A stretch of DNA of 64,000 bases from an uncultured Pedobacter sp. (GTDB lineage Bacteria > Bacteroidota > Bacteroidia > Sphingobacteriales > Sphingobacteriaceae), in NCBI RefSeq assembly GCF_913776295.1, contig NZ_CAJYOJ010000022.1, positions 16,393 through 80,392 on the forward strand, in the 5' to 3' direction. Positions 1 to 8,761 of this stretch are shown here, one piece after another. How positions within the stretch are numbered: the first letter of the stretch is position 1; every line of letters begins with the position of its first letter. The position numbers and the translations under genes were made by a program. The notes beneath the pieces are model-generated. The model searched no databases. It was not told the origin of the DNA and saw only the letters and a list, made by a program, of their open reading frames with translations.

Positions 1-1910
1 TCTGTATAGCCAGTCCAATCCCATTGAAAGCCAGCATTGACCTGTTGTGAACGGACATCCGACAGAAACCTGTAAATAGGCTGTCCGAGATGGGCATTAT
101 GCGCATGACTTAACTGTGGCAATATTTCCTTTCCCAATTTTTTAGAGCGAAGTACCAGTCTCTGATTGCGTACCGAAACCAGTAAATCTGAGATACCGAT
201 CTGATGGTCCGGATCAAGTGAAGAGCTGCTCATATAGGGAATTTCATACCTCCTGAATTGTGGCCGGAGTACAACATTGCCACCATGTCCTTCTGGCATA
301 TGAACCACTTCGGCAAGAATCAGATCTGGATTGGCCAATTCCTCATCTTTAAAGCACTGTTTTAATTTATCATGTAATTTTTCTTCGCCCAGGGCGAAGC
401 GGCCCAAAAGCCGCCCTACTCCAAAAGCATGTAGCTGACTGACCAGAAATTTATAATTTCCCTTATCTAACTCTTCTGTGCTTTGGCTAAGTAAGCTGCC
501 AAAAATGTAAGCACTGTTGCGCTGGGCTTTATGCGCAGAAGTATTGGCTTTGATCAACTGGTCAATATCCTTATCATCAATTGTAAGCACCTTATCGCCT
601 GTTTTGTAATAATACTTCATTTTTTCTGCAACGAGTTTCGAAAAGGCGTTTTTGTTACCCGTACTGTCTCCCAAAGGCATTCGAAGATTTAACCCCTTCA
701 ACAAGGGCATATTTTCGGATATACCGCTAACTGCCAAACCATACCCTATTCCGAAATCGGGGTCGATGGCTTTTACCAATGGGATTTCCTGCTGTTCGTA
801 TCTTGCGGTAAATTTCCGTATAAAATCTTCCAAATGAGCAGTGATGCTTGGACCTGAAGCCGAGAATAACCGTTCTGATAGGTTGGTGATTTCTTTTACC
901 GTTTTTTTAGACAAGCGGTTATTTTCCATGTTGTAGTAAACATCTTCCTGAATAACGCCCGAAAAGGAATAACCGACCAGTGCTGCTGCTTTTTGACCGG
1001 CTTCTATGTGATTTGCTAGCGTGATATTCTTTTTTTGCAGCATACCGTAAGCCTCTTTTAATGGCTTTACCAGCTCAGCAGTGTTTTTAAGCTGAGCCAA
1101 CCGTTGAATCAGGTTAGTGGTAAAATCGGTCCCGGTAACTGTTGGTGACAGTTCGCTGATCAGCACCTGCATATCAACAAGTCCATTTAAAAATTTGCCA
1201 AGTGATTGTCTAGGAATTTCACCCGTATAAAGTAAATTTTCCAATTGTGATAAAGTGGCCCCACCTGCTGATGCCGATAATACTTTATCGATATATGATG
1301 AAGAATGGAGCGCGCTAAGGTTGTAGCTTTTTATTCCATCCCGGGTGATGTTCTCCACATAGATGTATCTTTCTCCTGCCTTGTAAAGTGAGTTATTGAC
1401 ATAGAACAATGTCTGTTCCTTGATTTCTTTGATCCTGGAAATCTTTTTTACGAGTTCGGAAATGAATCCCATATCGAACCGCGCATGTTTTCTGATTTTT
1501 TCTTTAGCGAAGCTGAATTTTGTCTGTTCATCTTCTATCTCTCCATAGGCACATCCCGCAAAAAGGCCATAGGGAGTGCAACGGGTACACATCCGCGAAT
1601 AATACCGGTGTAATGACCTGATTAGTCTGTCTTCCTTGTCACCGCTTAAATTGCCTCCTTCCAGCCATTGAACAAGTGCTTTGTACAGGTCGTTGGAGGC
1701 AAAATAAATGGCTTCCATAAATAGAGGATCGGAAAATATCTTTTTGGTTTGCTCAACTACGACAGCATCTTTCGGACGATCTACGTATTGATTCAAAAGC
1801 GCATTTAATACCAGAACCGATTCGATCGGGAAGGTTGGGGTCCTCAACAGGAAAAAATCATACAGAAAAAATCGCTTGATAGCATTGTTTGTTGGAGGAG
1901 GAGTTTCCAT
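1..1910 (-). CDS. Lantibiotic dehydratase, N-terminal part (runs off left edge)
   Basis: The reverse strand from the ATG at 1910 is open for 636 codons to the window edge, so the C-terminal part is missing. The translation begins METPPPTNNAIKRFF and contains RTPTFPIES near residue 23, then SRMCTRCTPYGLFAGCAYG, which resembles the RxTPFGLFAG signature of LanB N-terminal (glutamylation) domains. LanB enzymes activate Ser/Thr of a precursor with glutamate from Glu-tRNA and eliminate it to give dehydroamino acids; the protein is cytoplasmic. A lanthipeptide precursor ends 171 bases upstream on the same strand, which supports the role. The elimination domain, cyclase and transporter would lie outside the window. 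The family is confident; full length cannot be judged. Confidence 0.85.
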   Translation of the reverse strand, partial: METPPPTNNAIKRFFLYDFFLLRTPTFPIESVLVLNALLNQYVDRPKDAVVVEQTKKIFSDPLFMEAIYFASNDLYKALVQWLEGGNLSGDKEDRLIRSLHRYYSRMCTRCTPYGLFAGCAYGEIEDEQTKFSFAKEKIRKHARFDMGFISELVKKISRIKEIKEQTLFYVNNSLYKAGERYIYVENITRDGIKSYNLSALHSSSYIDKVLSASAGGATLSQLENLLYTGEIPRQSLGKFLNGLVDMQVLISELSPTVTGTDFTTNLIQRLAQLKNTAELVKPLKEAYGMLQKKNITLANHIEAGQKAAALVGYSFSGVIQEDVYYNMENNRLSKKTVKEITNLSERLFSASGPSITAHLEDFIRKFTARYEQQEIPLVKAIDPDFGIGYGLAVSGISENMPLLKGLNLRMPLGDSTGNKNAFSKLVAEKMKYYYKTGDKVLTIDDKDIDQLIKANTSAHKAQRNSAYIFGSLLSQSTEELDKGNYKFLVSQLHAFGVGRLLGRFALGEEKLHDKLKQCFKDEELANPDLILAEVVHMPEGHGGNVVLRPQFRRYEIPYMSSSSLDPDHQIGISDLLVSVRNQRLVLRSKKLGKEILPQLSHAHNAHLGQPIYRFLSDVRSQQVNAGFQWDWTGYT

Positions 1911-1995
1911 GATACAGATTCAAATATTAGTCCTAAAAAGGTACCGATCAAAAAGTACCGATCTCTTTGGGAAGTAAGCAATACCGGGTTTAAAG

Positions 1996-2031
1996 AGAGG
2001 CCCCGAAGACTGGTAATTTCCCAGGGCCTCT
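1996..2031 (-). terminator. Hairpin between precursor and dehydratase genes
   Basis: AGAGGCCC at 1996-2003 pairs with GGGCCTCT at 2024-2031, with an inner CTGG/CCAG pairing. On the minus strand it is followed by CTTTAAA, a weak T tract. It sits between the precursor stop and the lanB start, so it probably acts as a partial terminator or mRNA-stabilising hairpin that keeps precursor expression above enzyme expression. That role is inferred. Confidence 0.55.
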
Positions 2032-2081
2032 AGAAGCAGTTTACAGCATAACCATAAATAGCTAGATTCAAAAGCTATGGT

Positions 2082-2282
2082 TTAAACAAAGCATTTTGTG
2101 TTTCCGGTAGAACAATCACCTGAAGTTCCTCCCGAACAATCGCTACTTCCAGTAGAACAGTCGCCTGAAGTAGCGGCGAAGTTTTCAATAGCGCCACCAA
2201 CAATTTCCTGTAATTGTTTCTCGTCTAATTTTGCGATTGTTTCTCTGTCCAATGCTAATGGATCTAAATTAATTTTTTTCAT
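2082..2282 (-). CDS. Class I lanthipeptide precursor with repeated core
   Basis: This 66-residue peptide has a leader of about 30 residues, with LDRETIAKLDEKQLQEIVGG ending in the double-glycine cleavage motif. That resembles class I lanthipeptide leaders of Bacteroidota (pinensin-like). The 36-residue core has 4 Cys and 12 Ser/Thr. TSGDCSTG occurs twice exactly (residues 38-45 and 53-60) with SSDCSGG between and NTKCFV at the end, so up to four (methyl)lanthionine rings are possible. The first gene downstream is the LanB-type dehydratase. Ring topology and activity cannot be read from sequence. ATG at 2282 is the only sensible start. Confidence 0.85.
   Translation of the reverse strand: MKKINLDPLALDRETIAKLDEKQLQEIVGGAIENFAATSGDCSTGSSDCSGGTSGDCSTGNTKCFV
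2103..2171 (-). repeat. 24-base direct repeat in the precursor core
   Basis: Positions 2103-2126 and 2148-2171 both encode TSGDCSTG and differ only at two synonymous third positions (GGT/GGC with GAT/GAC, and ACC/ACT differences). The 21 bases between encode the related SSDCSGG unit. The pattern suggests the core grew by internal duplication. Confidence 0.8.
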
Positions 2283-2395
2283 GGTCTTAATTTTTGTTTT
2301 GATCTCTACTCTATTCAGGTTTTTCGAGTTACACCTATTGTTGCGCTACAATATTTTTATGATCCAGTGGCCGGTGCCAATCGGGATTATTCCAT

Positions 2396-4750
2396 TTAGT
2401 TTGCCCTTTGGGTTTCCTTAAAGTTGACTGTTTTTTTATTGCCTCTTACTTTTGCCTTACCAAAAGTGTATGTCATCGTGAGGCTAAACCTTCTCGAATC
2501 GTAATAGTTATTATAATACTGCGTAAAATTGCTATAGTAAAGTTTCCCTCTGCTCATTGTGCCTTTGAGGATATCATCTCCAGCTGCATTAAACTGGAGC
2601 TTTCCATCAGCCATGGTAAAGCGGATGCCCGAAGCCAGCGAAGTCCTGCTTTCGCTGTATACATTGCCTTGCTTGGCCGGAAGCGCGTGCCAAAAATTCA
2701 CAAATAAACTCCAACTCTTATTCAGCACAAAAGTATTATAGGTACTATAGTAAAGTGCTGAACCATCTTCCAGCACTACATCAGCAATGGCAGACTTTGC
2801 ATGGGCAAAATTAAAACTCAGAAATTCCCTGTTTTCCCACCACGGAAAAAATTTTAACCCAAAAGTGGCTTCAAGGCCGCTGTTGTATTGGGTAAGATAA
2901 TTCTGATAATTAACTACCTTTAAAGCATTGTTTACTTCGGTTATACGCCCATAACCGTTAATAAGCTTCTGCATGTATAAGGTAAGCGAAAAGATGCCTT
3001 TATACAGGTAAGAAACTTCGGTATTATGGTTATACGACGGTTGAAGCTGGGGATTTCCTGTGGAATAAGTATATGGGTTTGAATACCAGCGAAAAGGATT
3101 AAGCGCTCTAAAGTTTGGTCGGTTTATCCGTTTGGAATAGGTAAATGACAGGGTATGGTTATCGCTTGCCTTGTAACTGAGATAAAGAGATGGGAAAAAG
3201 CGTCCATAGTCGACTTTGTTTTCTTCATTATTTTTTGGCGAATACCCGCTAATTATTGAATATTCGTACCTTATTCCTCCCTTAACTGACCATTTTTTTC
3301 CAAGGTTGCGTTGCATACTTAAATAAGCAGCCAGGTTTTGTTCATCATAATCAAATTGGTTGCTTTTGCTTTCATCGATATTTAAATCACCATTTACCTT
3401 ATTATAATAACCGATATCTGAATTATTGCCGAACTTGGTAAATTTTGTACCCAGTTCCATTAATGCCCATTGGTAAGGCAACGTTAAATCACTCTGAACC
3501 GACCATATGTTATAGTTGAGTACACTGGTATTACGCACCTGTTCTGTAACTGGATTCAAATTGGAAATCGTAGTAAAATCTACATTGGTATTTGGCAACG
3601 TGGAGAAATAATTGAAACCAGTACTTAGTTTTTTTCCTTTCTTCCCTATTTTTTGATCCCAGTAAATGTTTAATGTTTGCGACACGGCCGGATTTTCCTG
3701 ATTGGAGCCTGTACTTAGTATAGAGTCGGTTTGGTTTAAAGTTCTATATACGGACACATTATCTATCGCCATTAAATAATTGGTTTTACCGATATCGTAA
3801 ATGAACCCTAAATTTGCTTTTTCACTGCTTTTATAATCTACCGACAAGTTTGCTCCCAGCCCTCTTTCGGTATCCTTGCGAACATCGCTGCTCAGAATCG
3901 AGTTACTGCCAATGATGTCAATTATTTCTGTAGGACGCGTTAGTCGGTAATTTTGCCTGACTTTAAGTGAGCTACTGATTTTTTTCGATTGATAATTTAA
4001 ATTGGCGCTGCCTGCTACTGCACCATAAGTGGTTTGTGCATAGGTTAAGCTCACATTACCGCTCCAACCAACGTTAGGATTCTTTTTTAAAACAATATTG
4101 ATCATCCCGCTATTTCCCTGTGCTTCATATTTAGCTGGGGGGGTGGTTATAATTTCGATTTTTTCTACATCATCCGATCTTAATGATTTCAGATAATTGA
4201 TCAGGTCGGAGCCTGCAATATTCACAATTCTTTCATTGATCATTATCGATACGCCACTTTTGCCAACAATTGATACGCCGTTTACATCAACCCTTAACAT
4301 AGGGGTTAGCGAAAGTGCCTGGCTTAAATCGGTACCTTTAGCCGCTATCGAATTTCCTACATTAAATACGATCCGATCGATTTTTCGCTCAATAAGTGGT
4401 TTGTCAGCTATAATAGTGACATCTTTAAGCATTACTTCAGCAATATTTTTAACCAATAGTGTCAAAACAGTATCTGTTGTTAAATTAAATGCCATCCGGT
4501 TTTCTTTACTGCCCACAAAATTTGCCAGCACCTCGTAAGAACCTGGCACAACAGGTAAAAAAGAAAACTCCCCTTTTTCATTTGAAAATGTCGTTTGCAA
4601 TAATTTATTTTCCATCATCAGTTTGATAGAGGCATCAGGCAATGGCCGTTTGGTAGTATCACTGATGATCCCGGTGATTTTTAACTGTCCATAACCATTG
4701 ATATAAGCCAACATCATAAAAGCAATAAGTAAGGTTTTGTAAATTTTCAT
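2396..4750 (-). CDS. TonB-dependent-type outer membrane receptor (OMP_b-brl_3 family)
   Basis: 784 residues. A signal peptide ends near YGQ (residues 20-22), a CarboxypepD_reg-like beta sandwich follows (about 23-105), then a plug-like domain (about 115-220, with VEKIEIITTPPAKYEAQGNSGMINIVLKK), then a barrel with many aromatic-alternating strands. FGKAKVRGNKK near the end is typical of Bacteroidota receptors with a short basic tail. It should sit in the outer membrane and import or bind a ligand using TonB energy; the ligand is unknown. It lies 113 bases upstream of the lanthipeptide precursor on the same strand, so a role in peptide export, sensing or immunity is possible but unproven. The divergent neighbour is a LytTR regulator. 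Confidence 0.85.
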   Translation of the reverse strand: MKIYKTLLIAFMMLAYINGYGQLKITGIISDTTKRPLPDASIKLMMENKLLQTTFSNEKGEFSFLPVVPGSYEVLANFVGSKENRMAFNLTTDTVLTLLVKNIAEVMLKDVTIIADKPLIERKIDRIVFNVGNSIAAKGTDLSQALSLTPMLRVDVNGVSIVGKSGVSIMINERIVNIAGSDLINYLKSLRSDDVEKIEIITTPPAKYEAQGNSGMINIVLKKNPNVGWSGNVSLTYAQTTYGAVAGSANLNYQSKKISSSLKVRQNYRLTRPTEIIDIIGSNSILSSDVRKDTERGLGANLSVDYKSSEKANLGFIYDIGKTNYLMAIDNVSVYRTLNQTDSILSTGSNQENPAVSQTLNIYWDQKIGKKGKKLSTGFNYFSTLPNTNVDFTTISNLNPVTEQVRNTSVLNYNIWSVQSDLTLPYQWALMELGTKFTKFGNNSDIGYYNKVNGDLNIDESKSNQFDYDEQNLAAYLSMQRNLGKKWSVKGGIRYEYSIISGYSPKNNEENKVDYGRFFPSLYLSYKASDNHTLSFTYSKRINRPNFRALNPFRWYSNPYTYSTGNPQLQPSYNHNTEVSYLYKGIFSLTLYMQKLINGYGRITEVNNALKVVNYQNYLTQYNSGLEATFGLKFFPWWENREFLSFNFAHAKSAIADVVLEDGSALYYSTYNTFVLNKSWSLFVNFWHALPAKQGNVYSESRTSLASGIRFTMADGKLQFNAAGDDILKGTMSRGKLYYSNFTQYYNNYYDSRRFSLTMTYTFGKAKVRGNKKTVNFKETQRAN

Positions 4751-5120
4751 AATCTATTTAGGTTTTCCTCACAAATGACATTTTTCGCAACAACATGTTG
4801 CATGTCTAATCGTACAGCCTTACCTTTTTCAGAATATTTAATAATTGAATGATTAACAATTTCATATTTTAAGCTATACAATGAAAATGATTTCCACTAA
4901 AGGGTCATATTTCGGGATAAAAAGGTGGTATTATGGGATAAGTTCCAGGAGTAAATCCCGGCATCATTGATCTTTTGCTCAGATGGCACTGAGTTCTGAT
5001 AAAAAAGAAGTATTTAAATCCTGATTTGTTTGCAATGCATAGACATTGCATGTAACTTTATAACTATAGCATAACAATACAGAAAGACACAACAAATAAA
5101 TTTAATAACCCTACGTTGGA
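4751..5120. other. Divergent regulatory region between receptor and response regulator
   Basis: 370 AT-rich bases without an ORF. Two related dyads stand out. CAACATGTTG at 4791-4800 runs into TTGCATGT, and GCAATG at 5032-5037 pairs with CATTGC at 5044-5049 and again runs into TTGCATGT. They are candidate binding sites for a regulator acting on one or both divergent genes. No clear TANNTTTG box was found. Confidence 0.35.
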
Positions 5121-5858
5121 ATGAAACTGAAATGTGTAATAATTGATGATGAAATAGAAGCAATTGAGGAAATCACTGAATATATCGCTAAAACGCCTGA
5201 GCTTGAATTAACCGAAAGCTTTACAAGCCCACTGCTTGCGCTCAACTACATCAGGAATAATAGTCCTTTCGATATTATTTTTATGGATGTGGACATGCCG
5301 GAACTAACGGGCATAGAGCTCTCTAAATTGATACGCAAATATACCGACAAACTAATCCTGACCACTTCGCATTCCAAATACGCGCTAGATGCTTTTGACG
5401 TGGAGGCAGATCAGTTTTTACTTAAGCCTTTTAATCTGAAGAAGTTCGTTTCTGCTATCGAAAAAGTATTGAAAAAAGACATTACCGATCGGAGGGAACA
5501 AGATGCACAACAGGATTACATCTTCGTGAAGAGCAAAGAAGAAAACCTTAAACTGGTTAAACTTAAAATCAACGATATCGTTGCAATAGAAAGTTTATTG
5601 AATTATGTTAGGATTTATATGCCAAAAACAAATATTGTAACCCATATGAGTTTGAAAGAGGCGAAGGATCTATTTTTAAGATATAACAGCTTTATACAAC
5701 TTCACAGAAGCTTTATAATTTCCAGCGACCATATAGAAGGGATTGAAGGTAACAACCTTACCATGAGCAATGGAAAAAAAATTACAATTGGCGACAGTTA
5801 CAGAACTGTACTGAATGATTTTTTACATCGAAAAACCTTAAGACCCACATCAAAGTAA
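5121..5858 (+). CDS. LytTR-family response regulator
   Basis: 245 residues. A receiver domain (1-120) has the acidic pair D9/D10, the phospho-acceptor D56 in FMDVDMPE, and K in LLKPF near 102. A LytTR DNA-binding domain (about 140-238) follows, with the characteristic IVAIESLLNYVRIYM and FIQLHRSFIIS segments. Regulators of this type bind direct repeats upstream of targets. The cognate kinase is probably the LytS-like gene starting 241 bases downstream. The stop codon lies in the loop of a terminator-like hairpin, so the kinase probably has its own promoter. Proximity to the lanthipeptide locus suggests, but does not show, a regulatory link. Confidence 0.9.
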   Translation: MKLKCVIIDDEIEAIEEITEYIAKTPELELTESFTSPLLALNYIRNNSPFDIIFMDVDMPELTGIELSKLIRKYTDKLILTTSHSKYALDAFDVEADQFLLKPFNLKKFVSAIEKVLKKDITDRREQDAQQDYIFVKSKEENLKLVKLKINDIVAIESLLNYVRIYMPKTNIVTHMSLKEAKDLFLRYNSFIQLHRSFIISSDHIEGIEGNNLTMSNGKKITIGDSYRTVLNDFLHRKTLRPTSK

Positions 5859-5870
5859 TCGAGTGGGTCT
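5841..5870 (+). terminator. Terminator-like hairpin enclosing the regulator stop codon
   Basis: AGACCCAC (5841-5848) pairs with GTGGGTCT (5863-5870), followed by ATTTTGGT. The TAA of the response regulator lies in the loop. It would separate the regulator from the kinase transcriptionally. Confidence 0.5.
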
Positions 5871-6099
5871 ATTTTGGTCTACATAGGCGGATGTCCAGTT
5901 ACGGTTACAGTGATAGATGTTAAAGTTGGGTCAGAAATGGGTAAGCTTTTTTGTTTCCGAAAAACAAACAGTAATCGTTTTTTAAGTTTTGTTGTTTGCA
6001 TAGCGTTAAATTTTTGCCCAAACTAAATCCTTTCTCGCTTGGAGTAAAAAAGTTTGGACGAAGGGGTATAATTATGCTACAGATAGATGTTTTTTTAGG

Positions 6100-7200
6100 A
6101 TGAGTAAGATTTTAGAGTGTTTACGTACCTACAGGCTACATATTTTGATATGGGCTATTTATATTGCCTACGAAGTTGTTGTTACGGGTTTGTTTGCAGG
6201 TGTTTTTGGATCGTTAGTCAATTATATAATCCATTACCTCCTTAACATTTCGCTTTTTTATGTTAATGCTAAGCTCATATCCGGTATTAATGTGCATAAC
6301 GGAAAAATAAACTACCTGAAATATCCATTGTTGTTTATTCTTGAAATTATGGTTTACACGTTACTTCTTGCTGTTTTAAACCGGGCATTTACGGAATATA
6401 ATCAACCGGTAGGGAAAAATCTGCTGGGTTTAGACAGAAAATTTCTGTTTGGGGCAACCTATCGCTCTATTTTTTTTATAATGGTATCCTCCGGTTATGC
6501 ATTTCTCATTCAGTTTATCAATGAGAAAAAAAAGTCAGAAATACTCAAAATCAACAACCTGGAAGATATTATTGCTCGCAGAACCGCCGAACGTAATCTG
6601 GTATCTGCACAAAATGCTTACCTACGGGCCCAGGTTAATCCGCACCTTTTTTTCAATGCTTTAAGTTTTGTACACAGGAGGATCAAAAAAACAGATGATA
6701 TTGCAGGCGACATGGTGATTTCTTTAGCGGATATGATGCGTTACGCGGTAGATTCGAACCCAACTCAGGAGTTTACCAAAATTAAGGATGAACTTGAACA
6801 TATCAGGAGCTTATGCGATATTTTCAGCAAACTAAGCAACGATCATTTTAATCTCCGTATGATATGTGAAGTAGACACGATGGAAACCAGCATCCCTCCC
6901 CTGATATTAGTAACTATTGTAGAAAACATGTACAAACATGGTAATTTATCCGATCCTTCCGATCCAGGCATACTTAAGATATATAAGGATGCTAATCTCC
7001 TCAGAATTGAATGCGAAAACCGTATATCTGGCCACAAACAATCGCACAGTTTTGGTACAGGCCTTAAAAATCTTGCTGATAGGTTATCTATGTTTTCAAA
7101 AGGGGAAAACATACTAAACTTTGAAGAAAAAGACCATAGGTTTATGTTGAAAATTAGTATTGTATGTTTGGAAAGCAAAGCCTTAAAAGTATTTTCTTAA
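6100..7200 (+). CDS. LytS-type sensor histidine kinase
   Basis: 366 residues. The N-terminal 150 residues contain about four hydrophobic membrane segments (around 12-60, 85-105 and 125-145) with little periplasmic sequence. A short linker leads to a His_kinase (PF06580-type) domain with RAQVNPHLFFNAL, phospho-acceptor H182, then an N-box-like VTIVENMYKHG and a G-box FGTGLKNLADRL. It should phosphorylate the LytTR regulator encoded just upstream. With no large external domain it may sense membrane state or a membrane-inserted ligand such as a peptide; that is speculation. The ATG at 6100 is 241 bases after the regulator. Confidence 0.85.
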   Translation: MSKILECLRTYRLHILIWAIYIAYEVVVTGLFAGVFGSLVNYIIHYLLNISLFYVNAKLISGINVHNGKINYLKYPLLFILEIMVYTLLLAVLNRAFTEYNQPVGKNLLGLDRKFLFGATYRSIFFIMVSSGYAFLIQFINEKKKSEILKINNLEDIIARRTAERNLVSAQNAYLRAQVNPHLFFNALSFVHRRIKKTDDIAGDMVISLADMMRYAVDSNPTQEFTKIKDELEHIRSLCDIFSKLSNDHFNLRMICEVDTMETSIPPLILVTIVENMYKHGNLSDPSDPGILKIYKDANLLRIECENRISGHKQSHSFGTGLKNLADRLSMFSKGENILNFEEKDHRFMLKISIVCLESKALKVFS

Positions 7201-7376
7201 AATCAGATTATAGTTCCTCTTAATACCAAACCGGACGAGATATTTTTCTTTTTTCGCTTTTTTTCACTGAAAAAGTTTTCCACATCTGTGGAGTCCAAAA
7301 CCCGATTTCGTCTATAATCATACTTTAAACTGTTTAAACCTATTTTTTACCCAAAATGCAGAAAAAGTGCTTAAAT

Positions 7377-7406
7377 TTTGATTTTAGGCACATTTAACTA
7401 AATTTG
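7377..7406 (+). promoter_or_regulatory. Bacteroidota-type promoter of the lysine aminotransferase gene
   Basis: TTTG at 7377-7380 and TAAATTTG at 7399-7406 with an 18-base spacer match the -33/-7 consensus. Transcription should begin about 7-10 bases later, so the in-frame TTG at 7404 cannot be the start and the ATG at 7428 is preferred. Confidence 0.7.
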
Positions 7407-7427
7407 GATTATACCAAAACCAAGTTT

Positions 7428-8759
7428 ATGTATCAATTAACTGTACCTGCAGATCGCGTTAACGAATCGTTAAGTAAGCACATTTTGGCCGATGGTTTCG
7501 ACCTGACTTATGATATGGAAAAAAGTCACGGCGCTTACATTTATGATTCGAAATACAATAGGACTTTACTCGATTTTTTCACTTGTTTTGCTTCGGTTCC
7601 TTTAGGTTATAACCACCCCAAAATGGTTAATGACGAAGCTTTTAAAAAGAATCTTTTGCTCGCCGCTTTGGCTAATCCATCGAACTCCGATGTTTATACC
7701 CAACAATATGCACAATTTTTGGAAACATTTTCAAAAATTGGCATTCCCGATTATCTGCCCCATGCATTTTTTATTGCGGGTGGTGGCTTAGCGGTAGAAA
7801 ACGCCATTAAGGTTGCCATGGACTGGAAAGTTCAGAAAAACTTCGCAAAAGGATATACTGAAGAAAAAGGTTTTAAGGTTTTGCACTTTGAAAAGGCTTT
7901 TCATGGCCGTACAGGTTACACGTTGAGCTTAACCAATACCTTACCCGATAAAACAAAATGGTTTGCCAAGTTCGATTGGCCTAGGGTAGCTGTTCCGGAG
8001 GTTAAATTTCCACTAACAGGAGATCGTTTAAATCATGCCATTGCTACCGAAGAAACTTCATTGGCCCAGATCAAAAAAGCCTTTGCAGCGCATAAAGATG
8101 ACATCTGCGCCATCATCATAGAACCCATTCAATCAGAAGGCGGAGATAATCACCTACGGGAAGAATTTTTGATTCAGCTTAAAGCTTTAGCCGATGAAAA
8201 TGATGCCTTTTTGATTTATGATGAAGTACAAACCGGTGTCGGGTTAACCGGTAAATTCTGGTGTCACCAGCACTTTAGCGAAAAAGCCCGACCAGATATT
8301 ATCGCTTTTGGTAAAAAAATGCAGGTTTGTGGCATTCTTGTTGGCAACAAGGTAGACGAAATTGAAAGCAATGTATTTAAAGTGCCTAGCCGTATCAACT
8401 CAACATGGGGAGGCAATTTGGTTGATATGGTACGGTCCTCACAGATTTTACAGATTGTGGAAGAAGATCAGCTTTGTGAAAACGCAGCAAAAGTAGGCAC
8501 TTACTTAAAAGATCAATTAGAAAACCTATCGCATCAATTTGATCAAATGACAAATGTACGCGGACGAGGCTTATTATGTTCTTTCGATTTCCCGACAAAA
8601 GAAATGCGCAATACATTTATTAGCAAAGGACTGGATAATAATGTAATGTTTTTAGGCTGTGGGGAGAGAACAATACGTTTCCGTCCGGCACTCTGTATTG
8701 AGCAGAAGCATATTGACGAAGGCCTGACGGTTATGGAAAAAATATTGCCTTTATTGTAG
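7428..8759 (+). CDS. lat: L-lysine 6-aminotransferase
   Basis: 443 residues from the ATG at 7428 (an in-frame TTG 24 bases earlier lies in the promoter box). It is a class III PLP aminotransferase with the TLLDFFTCFASVPLGYNHPKM region typical of lysine epsilon-aminotransferases, DEVQTGVGLTGKFW for cofactor binding, and the Schiff-base lysine in AFGKKMQ (K296 or K297). The reaction moves the epsilon-amino group of lysine to 2-oxoglutarate, giving alpha-aminoadipate semialdehyde and glutamate, so it serves lysine catabolism or pipecolate/aminoadipate formation. Cytoplasmic. A small membrane-protein gene follows after 2 bases and is probably cotranscribed. No dehydrogenase for the semialdehyde is adjacent. 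Confidence 0.88.
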   Translation: MYQLTVPADRVNESLSKHILADGFDLTYDMEKSHGAYIYDSKYNRTLLDFFTCFASVPLGYNHPKMVNDEAFKKNLLLAALANPSNSDVYTQQYAQFLETFSKIGIPDYLPHAFFIAGGGLAVENAIKVAMDWKVQKNFAKGYTEEKGFKVLHFEKAFHGRTGYTLSLTNTLPDKTKWFAKFDWPRVAVPEVKFPLTGDRLNHAIATEETSLAQIKKAFAAHKDDICAIIIEPIQSEGGDNHLREEFLIQLKALADENDAFLIYDEVQTGVGLTGKFWCHQHFSEKARPDIIAFGKKMQVCGILVGNKVDEIESNVFKVPSRINSTWGGNLVDMVRSSQILQIVEEDQLCENAAKVGTYLKDQLENLSHQFDQMTNVRGRGLLCSFDFPTKEMRNTFISKGLDNNVMFLGCGERTIRFRPALCIEQKHIDEGLTVMEKILPLL

Positions 8760-8761
8760 GC

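Noticed and set aside
2098..2421. Plus-strand ORF opposite the lanthipeptide precursor
   Set aside because: Its repeats are the complement of the TSGDCSTG coding repeats; the minus-strand peptide has the leader and context.
7201..7427. Lysine riboswitch before lat
   Set aside because: The region contains a plain promoter with a short leader and no conserved riboswitch core.
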